The position numbers and the translations under genes were made by a program. A DNA stretch of 64,000 nt, taken from positions 167,915-231,914 of the forward strand of contig NZ_MUKU01000004.1 in assembly GCF_002081825.1 (NCBI RefSeq), read 5' to 3'. Shown here in pieces: positions 1-9,400 of this stretch. This DNA comes from Chromobacterium haemolyticum (GTDB lineage: Bacteria; Pseudomonadota; Gammaproteobacteria; Burkholderiales; Chromobacteriaceae). Within the stretch, counting starts at the first letter, position 1. Every line of letters starts with the position of its first letter. The notes under the pieces are model-generated. The model saw only the letters and a program-made list of their open reading frames with translations, had not been told where the DNA came from and made no database searches.

Positions 1-1
1 C

Positions 2-1018
2 AAAAAGTTGGACGTGTTTTCCGCTGTCGACGTCGTCATTCCTTCCAGCGACACCCTAATACAAATTGGCGACGACGGCTGCATCAAAGATATACCGCCT
101 AGAGAATTGATGCGTCGAGGTCAAACCCCACAAGGCTTTTTATTGGAAACCATCCGTGATGCTTATAAATTGGCGATAGAGAAGAATCGTCGAAATTTCA
201 CTTGCGACTGCGGCGTTGTGAGGGCGATGTCGCCCCATATCAAAATTGCTACCGCGGACGGCGCCGAAAGCAATCAAAAAGTCACCCACATAATGGACTT
301 GTTCACCATAGAAAAAATGTTGCAAGCCCGTAGCAACTCTTTACGCGTCGACCCTGCTTTGCTGAAAAACTTAAAAAATAAAAATATCGTCATATTTGGA
401 GGGTCTAGCGGTATTGGCAAAGCCATTCATGACTTGGCTACCTTAAACGGCGCCAAGTCATTCTCTGCAAGCCGCAGCCAAAATAGCGTTGACATTTCAA
501 ATAGAGAAACTATCAAAGCCTTTTTAAATAGCGTGATAGAGAGCGACGGGAAAATTGATATTGTAATAAACACCGCGGCTCTTCTTATAAAAAAACCACT
601 GGAAAAAATGTCAACGGAAGAAATCAGCGCTATCATTAATACTAACTACTTAGGCATGATCAATATTGCATTGAGCGCTCATAAATACCTGAAAGAGTCC
701 AAGGGAACTCTATTGAATTTCACATCCAGTTCCTACACTAGAGGCCGAGCTTATTATTCACTTTACTCATCCACAAAAAGTGCTGTCGTCAACTTTACTC
801 AAGCCTTGGCCGATGAATGGAGTAAAGATGCAATCAGAGTTAATTGCATCAACCCCGAAAGAACACAGACTCCTATGCGCATCACAAACTTTGGCTTGGA
901 AGATCCCGCCACGCTACTGAAAGCAGAAGAAGTTGCTGAGACAAGCCTACTACTCACTTTGACACGCAAAACAGGGATGATTGTCGACATCAAAAAAGAA
1001 AGCGCATTACTCATATAA
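2..1018 (+). CDS. Bifunctional CDP-ribitol synthase (Bcs1/TarIJ type), 5' truncated
   Basis: The reading frame is open to the left edge of the window, so the true start and most of the nucleotidyltransferase domain lie upstream. The first ~110 residues carry the tail of an IspD/TarI-type cytidylyltransferase, with a GQTPQGF motif. From residue ~125 a short-chain dehydrogenase begins: Rossmann motif GGSSGIGKA, then SSSYTRG and the catalytic YSSTK (YxxxK). This order matches Bcs1/Acs1 of Haemophilus influenzae, which reduces ribulose 5-phosphate to ribitol 5-phosphate and couples it to CTP. The product, CDP-ribitol, is a donor for ribitol-phosphate capsules or teichoic acids. The next gene is a polyol-phosphate transferase, which supports the role. 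The gene is AT-rich compared with the rest of the window, as serotype-specific capsule genes often are. A methylerythritol-pathway IspD is unlikely because of the fused reductase. Confidence 0.82.
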   Translation, partial: KKLDVFSAVDVVIPSSDTLIQIGDDGCIKDIPPRELMRRGQTPQGFLLETIRDAYKLAIEKNRRNFTCDCGVVRAMSPHIKIATADGAESNQKVTHIMDLFTIEKMLQARSNSLRVDPALLKNLKNKNIVIFGGSSGIGKAIHDLATLNGAKSFSASRSQNSVDISNRETIKAFLNSVIESDGKIDIVINTAALLIKKPLEKMSTEEISAIINTNYLGMINIALSAHKYLKESKGTLLNFTSSSYTRGRAYYSLYSSTKSAVVNFTQALADEWSKDAIRVNCINPERTQTPMRITNFGLEDPATLLKAEEVAETSLLLTLTRKTGMIVDIKKESALLI

Positions 1019-1082
1019 TTCTATTGAAAGCGGCCCTCTCACCTACAGGCGGCCACCCATTGCACCTCAAGAGGAAACTCCC

Positions 1083-2261
1083 ATGCTTCCTTGCAAAACA
1101 TACATATATATAGATTCAAAAATCACTGGCGCCATTCACCAGTTGGCAAACTTGTTTCACACTTGCGTTTTTGACAAAAACACAATAGTTCTCATAAAAA
1201 AATACAAGGAAATCAGTAAAAAATTTTCTGCCACCTTAGAGCATCTTGGCATTCCATATCAATGGATGGAAAAAAACAGCCAAATAGACTCATTAAAAGA
1301 TGGAATTATATTTTATCCATTTAACGCGCAATCCAATTGTCGAGTTGTTGCCAATAGAAGCATGATACATATTTTTATAACGCATGGAGAGAGCAACAAA
1401 AAATCATCAATCAAACCAATCACAAGAATTTACGACTACATTATTGTCGCCGGAGAAGCCGGCATTGATCGTTATCTGCACAGCGGTATCTTCTCTTCAC
1501 ACGACAAGATGCAAGGACGCTTGATCAAACTGGGAGATACATTCTCGGGCCGTATAAATGCTTGCTTCACACTACCAAAGGATGGCGGCATGTTATTTTA
1601 TGCGCCGACATGGGAGGGAGGGCTGGAGTCCGAGAACTATTCCAGCCTAAGCAATATAGATAATTTCATTAAATTAAAAAACCTAGCCAACAAGCTAGAG
1701 GTGAAGCGTATCGTTATCCAAATTCACCCGAATTTAGGGCATAGAAGAAAAAATCATATAAACAATCTATGGATTGGCATTTTCAAACTACTTCAGGCAG
1801 GTATAGAGGTAAGGTTAATCAATCCATTTTGCTCAACAAAGCTACCTATCAGGCTTTTTAATATTTTCGATAAATTCAAAATACTGCCAAGAGAGGAGAA
1901 GCTTGAAATTTCCATGGCGATTACTGATGTCTCCGCGATGGAAATACAATGCTTAGCCGCCGGCATTCCCGTCTGCGTACTGATTAAAAACGAACTCCGA
2001 CCTGAGCCATTTTCCACACAACAAGAAAAGCATTACGCCACTTACGGAGTGAATAAAGAAGACGAAATCCCCTCCATCATCTCTCAAAAACCCCATACAA
2101 AAAATACGCTTGACATGAAAAATTACTATATCTCGTACGAGCATGATTTTTTAGCGGAAATGCCCATACCCTATAGAATGAGCTGGCTTAGAAAAGTAGT
2201 ACGATCCAATATTGCAAGCGCCAGATTTCTAAATTATTCAATTCCAAACAAGCACCTATAA
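1083..2261 (+). CDS. CDP-glycerol/CDP-ribitol polyol-phosphate transferase, TagF-like
   Basis: 393-residue protein resembling the CDP-glycerol glycerophosphotransferase (TagF/TarL) superfamily. Visible motifs are THGESNK near residue 100, VAGEAGIDRY near 125, YAPTWEGG near 174 and TDVSAMEIQCLAAGIP near 281, in the order expected of this GT-B-like family. It probably transfers polyol phosphate from the CDP-polyol made by the upstream enzyme onto a growing capsule chain at the cytoplasmic face of the inner membrane. The ATG at 1083 is chosen because AGAGGA lies about seven bases upstream. An in-frame ATG at 981 would overlap the upstream gene and adds residues unlike the family. The gene is AT-rich like its neighbour. 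Whether the substrate is ribitol, glycerol or a mixed repeat unit cannot be read from the sequence. Confidence 0.75.
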   Translation: MLPCKTYIYIDSKITGAIHQLANLFHTCVFDKNTIVLIKKYKEISKKFSATLEHLGIPYQWMEKNSQIDSLKDGIIFYPFNAQSNCRVVANRSMIHIFITHGESNKKSSIKPITRIYDYIIVAGEAGIDRYLHSGIFSSHDKMQGRLIKLGDTFSGRINACFTLPKDGGMLFYAPTWEGGLESENYSSLSNIDNFIKLKNLANKLEVKRIVIQIHPNLGHRRKNHINNLWIGIFKLLQAGIEVRLINPFCSTKLPIRLFNIFDKFKILPREEKLEISMAITDVSAMEIQCLAAGIPVCVLIKNELRPEPFSTQQEKHYATYGVNKEDEIPSIISQKPHTKNTLDMKNYYISYEHDFLAEMPIPYRMSWLRKVVRSNIASARFLNYSIPNKHL

Positions 2262-2324
2262 AAACATTGAATCATTAAAAGCACGTCAAGAAGAATAAAA
2301 TTTCTAACTTATTCAATTGATTGA
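2225..2324 (+). repeat. Direct repeat, possible remnant of a second transferase C-terminus
   Basis: ATTTCTAAATTATTCAATT at 2225-2243 (codons for FLNYSI near the end of the preceding gene) recurs with one change at 2300-2318. The second copy reads FLTYSID before a TGA at 2322-2324, in a frame closed upstream by a stop at 2268-2270. It looks like the tail of a related gene left after recombination at the edge of the AT-rich capsule segment. Base composition changes to GC-rich right after this point. Confidence 0.5.
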
Positions 2325-2388
2325 TCTTGATGGCGCGCCAGGCGAGCAAGCATCACCCTAATTTAAACCACAACCCAGAAAGACAATC

Positions 2389-4416
2389 ATGACCATTGCG
2401 TGCTCCCCTAGCCTCTATCGCCTTCCTCATCTCCCTCAACTCCTTGGCCGCGCCATCGTTTCTATCCCCGTTCGGGCGCCAAAGACAGTCAATGCCGTAG
2501 CGGTTTGGGGTCATCGTCCAAGCGCTCGCTACGGTGAAGATTTGGCCATGCGGCTCAATATCCCCGTTCTACGGTTGGAAGACGGCTTCATCCGCTCGCT
2601 CGGACTGGGTGTAAAGGGACATCCGCCTTTATCGGTCGTCATGGACAACACCGGCATCTACTATGACTCGACCCGCCCATCTCAGCTGGAACAGCTGATC
2701 CTCGGCAGCGTCCTCTCCCCGACAGAACAAACCCGCGCCGCGCTTGGACTATCGTGGATAAGGCAGCATCGCCTGTCCAAATACAACCATGCGCCGGCTC
2801 TGGCCCTGCCTCCGAAAAACGGACGCGCGCGCGCGCTGGTGCTGGACCAAACCTCAGACGACGCGTCGGTACGGTTGGGCGGCGCGGACGCACACACTTT
2901 TCAGGCCATGCTGGAAGCCGCCAGTCGAGAGCATCCAATGGCGGAAATCTGGGTGAAAACCCATCCCGACGTACTCGCCGGCAAAAAACGAGGTTTTCTG
3001 CCGCACCCGCCTCCCAACGTCAAATTGATCGCCGAAGACGCCTGCCCCCAATCGCTGCTGGCCCAAGTGGACGTGGTTTACACCGCCACCTCCCATATGG
3101 GCTTCGAAGCCTTGATCGCCGGCTGCCAAGTGGTCTGTTTCGGCATGCCCTGGTATGCGGGCTGGGGACTGACCGTTGATCGCCATCCGGAAATGCCGAC
3201 ATTAAAGTTGCGCCGAAGCCGCCGGCGGACCTTGGAAGAACTGTTTCACGCTGCCTACCTGCGCTATGCCCGCTACATTCAGCCGGAAAGCGGCGAACCC
3301 GGCACCTTCTTCGACGTGGCCGAGTGGATTCATCTGAACCGGAGCTTGCGACAGCAGACCAACGGCGTATTGTGGTGCATCGGCATGAGCTGGTGGAAAC
3401 GCGCGGTGGTGTGGCCCTTCCTGAAGCACCCCGACAACCAGGTCCGATTTATCTCCCAGCCAGGCAAGCTGCCGCAGCAGCCTCCTCCCAACAGCAAGCT
3501 GGTGGCCTGGGGCATGGCGCAGGACGCCGCCGCCCTGGCGGCGCGGCGCGGCCTGCCCTTGCTCAGGATGGAAGACGGCTTTGTGCGCTCGTTGGGACTG
3601 GGCTCCGATCTGCTGCCCCCCATATCCGTGGTGGTGGACGATGCCGGCCTCTATTACGCGCCGACGCCCCGCTCGCGCCTGGAACGATTGCTCGGAGAAC
3701 TCCGGCTGGAGCCGCAGCAGATCCTCCGCGCCCAGCGCCTCAGACAACGGCTGCTTGAGCTGCGAATCAGCAAATACAATGTGGGCGACGCATTCGAGCT
3801 CGCCGCCGGGGCCGCCGGGAAAACCATTGTTCTGGTTCCCGGCCAAGTGGAAAACGACGCCTCCCTCCGTGAAGGCTCCCCCCGGCTAAAAGACAATCTG
3901 TCGCTGTTGCGCGAAGTGCGCCGACTACGGCCGCATGCCTGGTTGGTCTACAAACCGCACCCCGACGTCGCGTCCGGCAACCGTCGGGGCGCCGTCGCCG
4001 ACCGGGAGATCGCGCGCTTGGCGGACCAAGTGGCGAACAACGCCGACATCCTCGCCTGCCTGGCCGTTGCCGATGAAGTCCACACCATGACCTCCCAGAC
4101 CGGATTCGAAGCGCTGTTGCGCGGCAAGCCGGTGCACTGCTACGGCATGCCCTTCTATGCAGGCTGGGGCCTGACCTGCGACCATTCGCCCCTGCCCGGC
4201 AAGCAGCGACGGCTCACACTGGAACAACTGGTCTATGGGACGTTGATAGCTTACCCGCGCTATGTGATTCCGGGCCAAGCGGGATTCGCCAGGGCCGAGG
4301 CCGCGATCGAGCACTTGTGGCGGCACAAACAGCAGTTCAAGCCAAGCCAGACCCGCTCGCACTGGCTGGCGAGACAGTGGCGCAAGGGCCTGGGCCTGTT
4401 GCGCACACTGCGTTGA
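2389..4416 (+). CDS. kpsC: Capsule polysaccharide beta-Kdo transferase KpsC
   Basis: 675 residues, the same length as Escherichia coli KpsC, built as two homologous halves. Each half carries an R-[LM]-E-D-G-F-[IV]-R-S-L-G-L-G motif (near residues 63 and 394) and a GMP[WF]YAGWGLT motif (near residues 252 and 585). KpsC proteins are dual-module beta-Kdo glycosyltransferases that extend the poly-Kdo linker on lysophosphatidylglycerol, on which ABC-exported (group 2) capsules are built at the inner membrane. kpsS follows directly. It begins where the DNA turns from AT-rich to GC-rich, which fits a conserved flank next to a variable serotype region. Genes for the exporter (KpsM, KpsT, KpsE, KpsD) are not in the window and would be expected to the left. 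Confidence 0.93.
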   Translation: MTIACSPSLYRLPHLPQLLGRAIVSIPVRAPKTVNAVAVWGHRPSARYGEDLAMRLNIPVLRLEDGFIRSLGLGVKGHPPLSVVMDNTGIYYDSTRPSQLEQLILGSVLSPTEQTRAALGLSWIRQHRLSKYNHAPALALPPKNGRARALVLDQTSDDASVRLGGADAHTFQAMLEAASREHPMAEIWVKTHPDVLAGKKRGFLPHPPPNVKLIAEDACPQSLLAQVDVVYTATSHMGFEALIAGCQVVCFGMPWYAGWGLTVDRHPEMPTLKLRRSRRRTLEELFHAAYLRYARYIQPESGEPGTFFDVAEWIHLNRSLRQQTNGVLWCIGMSWWKRAVVWPFLKHPDNQVRFISQPGKLPQQPPPNSKLVAWGMAQDAAALAARRGLPLLRMEDGFVRSLGLGSDLLPPISVVVDDAGLYYAPTPRSRLERLLGELRLEPQQILRAQRLRQRLLELRISKYNVGDAFELAAGAAGKTIVLVPGQVENDASLREGSPRLKDNLSLLREVRRLRPHAWLVYKPHPDVASGNRRGAVADREIARLADQVANNADILACLAVADEVHTMTSQTGFEALLRGKPVHCYGMPFYAGWGLTCDHSPLPGKQRRLTLEQLVYGTLIAYPRYVIPGQAGFARAEAAIEHLWRHKQQFKPSQTRSHWLARQWRKGLGLLRTLR

Positions 4417-4426
4417 GCACGCGTCC

Positions 4427-5659
4427 ATGCTCGCCGCTCAAGCCCTGCTCTCCCATCACCGCCTGCTGCTATTGCAAGGACCAATGGGTCACTTCTTCAA
4501 CCAACTGGCAGCTTGGTTGCGCCGCCATGGCGCTCACGTGGCCAAGATCAATTTCAACGGCGGGGATCGGCTATATCACCGGCATCTGGACGCCACCGAC
4601 TACCGTGGACGCCCTGAGGATTTCACCCCTTGGCTGCGAGCGTTTCTACAGGCTCATCGCATCGACGCCGTCGTCTGCTTTGGCGATTGCCGCCATTACC
4701 ACCGCGCGGCGGCCCAAGTCTGCAAGGAACAGGCCATGGCTTTCTATGCCTTCGAGGAAGGCTATCTGCGGCCCGACTACATCACCCTGGAGCAAAACGG
4801 GGTCAATGCCCATTCCCGCTTGGCCTCCGATCCAGCCGCCATGCTGCGTTATGAGGCCGACAAGCTCCCCACCCCCATCCCCACCAGAGCCTCTTTTCGC
4901 CGGATGGCTTGCAGCGCCGCTGCCTATTATGCCGCGGGCTGGTTTTGGCGCACGCGCTACCCGCACTATCGTCATCACAAGGACTTTTCGCCTTTTCGCG
5001 AGTGCTTCTGCTGGCTGCGCGCCGGTTGGCGCAAAGCGCTGTATCACGCGCTAGAGCACAAGCTGCGCCGCCGTATCCTGCGGGAATGGAACCAACGCTA
5101 TTTTCTAGTGCCTTTGCAAGTCTTCAACGATAGCCAGGTACTGCATCACAGCCCTTATCGGGATGTGCGCGACTTCATCGCGGAAGTGATCTTTTCTTTT
5201 TCGCAATACGCTCCCGAGCATGCAGCTCTGGTGCTGAAACACCATCCTTTGGACCGCGGACACAGAAACTACGCCACCTATATCCGTGGGCTGGCCCGTC
5301 AAAATCATGTCGGATCCCGCGTGTTCTACATCCACGACGGCCATTTGCCCAGCCTGCTGAAACATAGCCTGGGCGTGGTCACCATCAATAGCACCGTCGG
5401 CTTGTCCTCCTTGCATCACGACAAGCCTTTGATCACCATGGGACGAGCGCTATACGATATTCCGGGCCTGACTTGCCAAACCGAGCTGCATCGATTCTGG
5501 CGCAAGCCAACGCCTCCCCAAGCCCGGCTGTACCGGAAACTGCGTTCCTACCTCGTCAAACATACCCAGTTGAACGGCGCTTACTTTGGCCATTCGCCCT
5601 GGCTGAAGCAACGTTTTTCCCCTGACCCGCTCGCGGCAGTGAATCAAACCGTCCGCTAG
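4427..5659 (+). CDS. kpsS: Capsule polysaccharide initiating Kdo transferase KpsS
   Basis: 410 residues, similar to the KpsS/LipB/WcbO family (E. coli KpsS is 389). Features are an N-terminal LLLLQGPMGHFF segment, FEEGYLRPDYITLE near residue 108 and NSTVGLSSL near residue 322, all typical of capsule synthesis proteins in this family. KpsS adds the first Kdo to lysophosphatidylglycerol and KpsC extends it, giving the lipid terminus of the capsule. The start lies 10 bases after the kpsC stop, so the two are almost certainly co-transcribed; no strong Shine-Dalgarno is seen, which suggests translational coupling. A 245-base spacer with no gene separates it from rmlB. Confidence 0.9.
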   Translation: MLAAQALLSHHRLLLLQGPMGHFFNQLAAWLRRHGAHVAKINFNGGDRLYHRHLDATDYRGRPEDFTPWLRAFLQAHRIDAVVCFGDCRHYHRAAAQVCKEQAMAFYAFEEGYLRPDYITLEQNGVNAHSRLASDPAAMLRYEADKLPTPIPTRASFRRMACSAAAYYAAGWFWRTRYPHYRHHKDFSPFRECFCWLRAGWRKALYHALEHKLRRRILREWNQRYFLVPLQVFNDSQVLHHSPYRDVRDFIAEVIFSFSQYAPEHAALVLKHHPLDRGHRNYATYIRGLARQNHVGSRVFYIHDGHLPSLLKHSLGVVTINSTVGLSSLHHDKPLITMGRALYDIPGLTCQTELHRFWRKPTPPQARLYRKLRSYLVKHTQLNGAYFGHSPWLKQRFSPDPLAAVNQTVR

Positions 5660-5904
5660 CGCCGCCCAAGGCTTGGCGGTGTAAACGCCGCTTATTCATA
5701 CCCCGCCCCAAACCGCTGCCTTTTACAAATCGTCGGCCGGCTTTGCCCACACAGCGCATCACAGAAAACGTATTGAACTCCAGGGGCTTTAAACTCAGAA
5801 TTGGCAGTTGAGGGACGATAAGGTCAAAAACGCTACCCGGCCTTACAAACAGCCGCCCTCTCTAATATTTATTTTTGAGCACGCAGCAATACTGAAAGAA
5901 CAAT

Positions 5905-6966
5905 ATGAGCATTTTGGTAACCGGCGGCGCCGGCTTCATCGGCGGCAATTTCGTGCTGGACTGGCTGGCACAGAGCGATGAACGCATCATCAACCTCGAC
6001 GCGCTGACCTACGCCGGCAATCTCGACACTCTGAAAACGCTTGAACAGGACTCGCGCCACGTCTTCGTGCGCGGAGACATCGGCGACCACGCGCTGGTCA
6101 GCGCCCTGCTGGCAGAGCACCAGCCGCGGGCGGTGATCAATTTCGCCGCGGAAAGCCATGTCGACCGCTCCATCCACGGGCCGGGCGACTTCATCCAGAC
6201 CAATGTGGTGGGCACCTTCAATCTGCTGGAGAGCGTGCGCGGCTACTGGACAGGGCTGGCGGACGCGGACCGCACCGCCTTCCGCCTGCTGCACGTGTCC
6301 ACCGACGAAGTCTACGGCACGCTGGGACCCGACGACGCGCCCTTCTCCGAGCGCCACCGCTATGAGCCCAACAGCCCCTACTCGGCGTCCAAGGCCGCGT
6401 CCGACCACCTGGTGCGCGCCTGGCACCACACCTACGGCCTGCCGGTGCTGACCACCAATTGCAGTAACAACTACGGCCCCTATCATTTCCCGGAAAAGTT
6501 GATTCCGCTGGTGATCCTCAACGCCCTGGCCGGCAAGCCGCTGCCCATCTACGGCGACGGCTGCCAGGTGCGCGACTGGCTCTACGTCAGAGACCATTGC
6601 TCCGCCATACGCCGCGTGCTGGAAGCCGGCGCGCCGGGCGAAACCTATAACGTCGGCGGCTGGAACGAAAAAACCAATCTGGACGTAGTGAAGACCATCT
6701 GCGCGCTGCTGGACGAACTGGCGCCGCACGCCAACCCGGCTCGCCGCTACGCCGAGCAGATCGCCTTCGTCGCCGATCGCCCCGGCCACGACCGCCGCTA
6801 CGCGATAGACGCGCGCAAGCTGGAGCGTGAATTGGGCTGGAAACCACAGGAAACCTTCGATAGCGGCATTCGCAAAACCGTAGCCTGGTATCTGCAACAT
6901 CAAGACTGGGTGGCCAACGTCAGCAGCGGCGCCTATCGCGACTGGGTGAACCAGCACTATGGCTGA
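5905..6966 (+). CDS. rmlB: dTDP-glucose 4,6-dehydratase RmlB
   Basis: 353 residues, usual length for RmlB. It is an extended short-chain dehydrogenase: NAD-binding [10 protein letters not shown] at the N-terminus, the STDEVYG active-site segment near residue 132, and YSASK (catalytic YxxxK) near residue 159. It converts dTDP-glucose to dTDP-4-keto-6-deoxyglucose, the second step of dTDP-L-rhamnose synthesis. It heads a compact rmlBDAC operon; its end overlaps the rmlD start by 8 bases. The spacer upstream separates it from kpsS, so it may have its own promoter, but none stands out. Rhamnose made here could feed the capsule, lipopolysaccharide or a secreted glycolipid. Confidence 0.95.
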   Translation: MSILVTGGAGFIGGNFVLDWLAQSDERIINLDALTYAGNLDTLKTLEQDSRHVFVRGDIGDHALVSALLAEHQPRAVINFAAESHVDRSIHGPGDFIQTNVVGTFNLLESVRGYWTGLADADRTAFRLLHVSTDEVYGTLGPDDAPFSERHRYEPNSPYSASKAASDHLVRAWHHTYGLPVLTTNCSNNYGPYHFPEKLIPLVILNALAGKPLPIYGDGCQVRDWLYVRDHCSAIRRVLEAGAPGETYNVGGWNEKTNLDVVKTICALLDELAPHANPARRYAEQIAFVADRPGHDRRYAIDARKLERELGWKPQETFDSGIRKTVAWYLQHQDWVANVSSGAYRDWVNQHYG

Positions 6967-7885
6967 ACGCGCTCCCACCATACTGCTGACCGGGGTCAAC
7001 GGCCAGCTCGGTCATCAGCTGCGGACCGCGCTGGCGCCGCTGGGCAATATCGTCGCGTTGAACCGGACCGAACTGGACCTGAGCCAGGCCGCCAGCATCC
7101 TCCAGGCACTGGAGCGCCACCAGCCCGACATCATCGTCAACCCCGCCGCTTACACCGCAGTGGACCGCGCCGAGAGCGAGGTGGAGCAAGCGCATGCGGT
7201 CAACGCCGCCGCGCCGGGGCTGCTGGCGCAGTGGGCGGCGCGGCGACAAGCGCTCTTGCTGCATTACTCCACTGACTATGTGTTCGACGGCGCTGGCGAA
7301 CGGCCTTGGCGCGAGGACGACCCGGCCCGGCCGCGCTCGGTCTACGGCCAGAGCAAATGGGAGGGCGAGGAGGCGGTGCGCGCCGCCGCGCCTCGGCATT
7401 TGATCCTCCGCACCAGTTGGGTATTCGGCGCCCATGGCGGCAATTTCCTGAAGACCATTCTGCGCCTGGCCCGGGAGCGCGACAGCTTGCGGGTGGTCGC
7501 CGATCAGATCGGCGCGCCCACCTCCACCGCGCTGATCGCCGACGTGACCGTGGCGCTGCTGCGCGACTATCTGCGCAAGCCGGCCGACTTCGCCTACGGC
7601 AGCTACCACCTGGCGGCGCAGGGCGAAACCAGCTGGCACGGCTATGCCCGCTTCCTGGTCGCCGAGGCGGAAAAACTGGGCTGCACGCTGCGGCTGTCGC
7701 CCGCCGACATCGCACCCATCGCCACCGCCGACTACCCATTGCCGGCTCCCCGCCCCGCCAACTCCCGGCTCGACTGCGCCAAGCTGCAGCGGACCTTCGG
7801 CCTCGCGCTGCCATGCTGGGAAAGCGGCGTCGAACAAGTGCTGGCCGAACTCGCCGCCCAGCCGCAACAGAAAGAGATCCAATGA
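6959..7885 (+). CDS. rmlD: dTDP-4-dehydrorhamnose reductase RmlD
   Basis: 308 residues. It starts with the [10 protein letters not shown] nucleotide-binding motif, has STDYVFDG near residue 105 and YGQSK (YxxxK) near residue 128, followed by the RTSWVFG and substrate-binding regions of RmlD. It reduces dTDP-4-dehydro-L-rhamnose to dTDP-L-rhamnose with NAD(P)H, the final step of the pathway. It overlaps rmlB by 8 bases and rmlA by 4 (ATGA), indicating coupled translation. The order rmlB-D-A-C is common among proteobacteria. Confidence 0.95.
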   Translation: MAERAPTILLTGVNGQLGHQLRTALAPLGNIVALNRTELDLSQAASILQALERHQPDIIVNPAAYTAVDRAESEVEQAHAVNAAAPGLLAQWAARRQALLLHYSTDYVFDGAGERPWREDDPARPRSVYGQSKWEGEEAVRAAAPRHLILRTSWVFGAHGGNFLKTILRLARERDSLRVVADQIGAPTSTALIADVTVALLRDYLRKPADFAYGSYHLAAQGETSWHGYARFLVAEAEKLGCTLRLSPADIAPIATADYPLPAPRPANSRLDCAKLQRTFGLALPCWESGVEQVLAELAAQPQQKEIQ

Positions 7886-8769
7886 CTCAGGCACGCAAAG
7901 GCATCATCCTGGCCGGCGGCTCCGGCACCCGGCTCTACCCGGCCACCATTTCGGTCAGCAAGCAATTGCTGCCCATCTACGACAAGCCGATGATCTACTA
8001 TCCGCTGACCACGCTGATGCTGGCCGGCATCCGCGAGATCCTGATCATCTCCACCCCACAGGACACGCCGCGCTTCGAACAGCTGCTGGGCGACGGCGGC
8101 CAATGGGGCATCCAGCTGCAATACGCGGTGCAGCCCAGCCCGGACGGCCTGGCCCAGGCCTTCATCATCGGCGAGGATTTCCTGGCCGGCGCGCCGTCCG
8201 CGTTGGTGCTGGGCGACAACATCTATTACGGCCACGACTTTTCCGCCTTGCTGCAGGACGCCAACGCCAAGCGTAGCGGCGCCAGCGTGTTCGCCTATCG
8301 CGTCAACGACCCGGAGCGCTACGGCGTAGTGGCCTTCGACGCCGACGGCCAGGCCCTGTCCATCGAGGAAAAGCCGGCGCAGCCCAAATCCAATTACGCG
8401 GTAACCGGCTTGTACTTCTACGACGAGCAGGTAGTCGACATCGCCAAGTCCATCAAACCCTCGCCGCGCGGCGAACTGGAGATCACCGACGTCAACAACG
8501 TCTATTTGCAACAGGGACAGCTATCGGTGCAAACCATGGGCCGCGGCTACGCCTGGCTGGACACCGGCACGCATGAATCGATGCTGGAAGCCAGCCAGTT
8601 CATCGCCACCATCGAAAGTCGCCAAGGCCTGAAAGTGGCCTGCCCGGAAGAAGTGGCTTACCGCTCCGGCTGGATAGGCGACGAACAGGTACGCCAGCTA
8701 GCCAAACCGCTGCAGAAAACCGGCTACGGCCGTTATCTGTTGGCGATGCTGGATCAGCCAGTCTATTGA
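7882..8769 (+). CDS. rmlA: Glucose-1-phosphate thymidylyltransferase RmlA
   Basis: 295 residues starting [13 protein letters not shown]. The nucleotidyltransferase signature [11 protein letters not shown] is at the N-terminus, followed by the sugar-phosphate region with GDNIYYG and the conserved EEKP segment. It joins glucose 1-phosphate and dTTP to give dTDP-glucose, the first and feedback-regulated step of dTDP-rhamnose synthesis. The start is set at 7882 because this ATG overlaps the rmlD stop as ATGA and matches the family N-terminus. The frame is open further upstream, but that part lies inside rmlD and is not family-like. Confidence 0.95.
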   Translation: MTQARKGIILAGGSGTRLYPATISVSKQLLPIYDKPMIYYPLTTLMLAGIREILIISTPQDTPRFEQLLGDGGQWGIQLQYAVQPSPDGLAQAFIIGEDFLAGAPSALVLGDNIYYGHDFSALLQDANAKRSGASVFAYRVNDPERYGVVAFDADGQALSIEEKPAQPKSNYAVTGLYFYDEQVVDIAKSIKPSPRGELEITDVNNVYLQQGQLSVQTMGRGYAWLDTGTHESMLEASQFIATIESRQGLKVACPEEVAYRSGWIGDEQVRQLAKPLQKTGYGRYLLAMLDQPVY

Positions 8770-8785
8770 TACCGACGAGCAACGC

Positions 8786-9331
8786 ATGAATATCATCAAC
8801 ACCGTCATTTCCGACGTCAAAATCATCGAGCCCACCGTGTTCGGCGACGAGCGCGGCTTCTTCTTCGAAAGCTTCAATCAGCAGCGCTTCGAAGCCGCCG
8901 TCGGCTGCTCAGTCCACTTCGTTCAGGACAATCACAGCCGTTCGGCCAAAGGCGTGCTGCGCGGCCTGCACTATCAATTGGCGCCGCACGCTCAAGGCAA
9001 GCTGGTTCGGGTGATCGAAGGCGAGGTCTTCGACGTCGCCGTCGACATCCGCCGCGGCTCGGCCAGTTTCGGCCAATGGGTGGGCGCGCGCCTGTCCGCC
9101 GCCAACAAGCGTCAGTTATGGGTGCCGCCGGGCTTCGCCCACGGCTTTCTCACCCTGTCGGACAGCGCCGAGTTTCTGTACAAGACCACGGATTATTGGT
9201 TCAAGGATCTGGAACGCGCCATTGCCTGGAACGACCCGGAGCTGGGCATCGCCTGGCCGCTGGACGAAGAGCCCCAACTGTCGCCTAAGGACGGCGCCGC
9301 GCCTGGCCTGCGCCAGGCCGAACTGGGCTGA
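8786..9331 (+). CDS. rmlC: dTDP-4-dehydrorhamnose 3,5-epimerase RmlC
   Basis: 181 residues, the standard RmlC cupin length. Conserved parts are FFFESFNQ, the RGLHYQ segment with the active-site His, the VFDVAVDIR strand and GFAHGFLTL. It epimerises C3 and C5 of dTDP-4-keto-6-deoxyglucose before RmlD reduces the product. It is the last gene of rmlBDAC, 16 bases after rmlA, and is followed by a strong hairpin at 9355-9380. Confidence 0.95.
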   Translation: MNIINTVISDVKIIEPTVFGDERGFFFESFNQQRFEAAVGCSVHFVQDNHSRSAKGVLRGLHYQLAPHAQGKLVRVIEGEVFDVAVDIRRGSASFGQWVGARLSAANKRQLWVPPGFAHGFLTLSDSAEFLYKTTDYWFKDLERAIAWNDPELGIAWPLDEEPQLSPKDGAAPGLRQAELG

Positions 9332-9354
9332 GCTGGATCCAAGCCCGGAAATGA

Positions 9355-9380
9355 AAACAGCGCCGCTTGCGGCGCTGTTT
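9355..9380 (+). terminator. Bidirectional terminator between rmlC and purD
   Basis: Near-perfect hairpin AAACAGCGCCGC / GCGGCGCTGTTT with a very short loop. It has an A-run before and a T-run after, so it can act as an intrinsic terminator for the convergent rmlC (plus) and purD (minus). Confidence 0.85.
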
Positions 9381-9400
9381 CTCTATCAAACGGCAAGACG

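Noticed and set aside
5660..5904. Possible ops/JUMPstart or promoter before rmlB
   Set aside because: GGCGGTG at about 5688 does not match the ops element, and no -35/-10 pair with good spacing was found.
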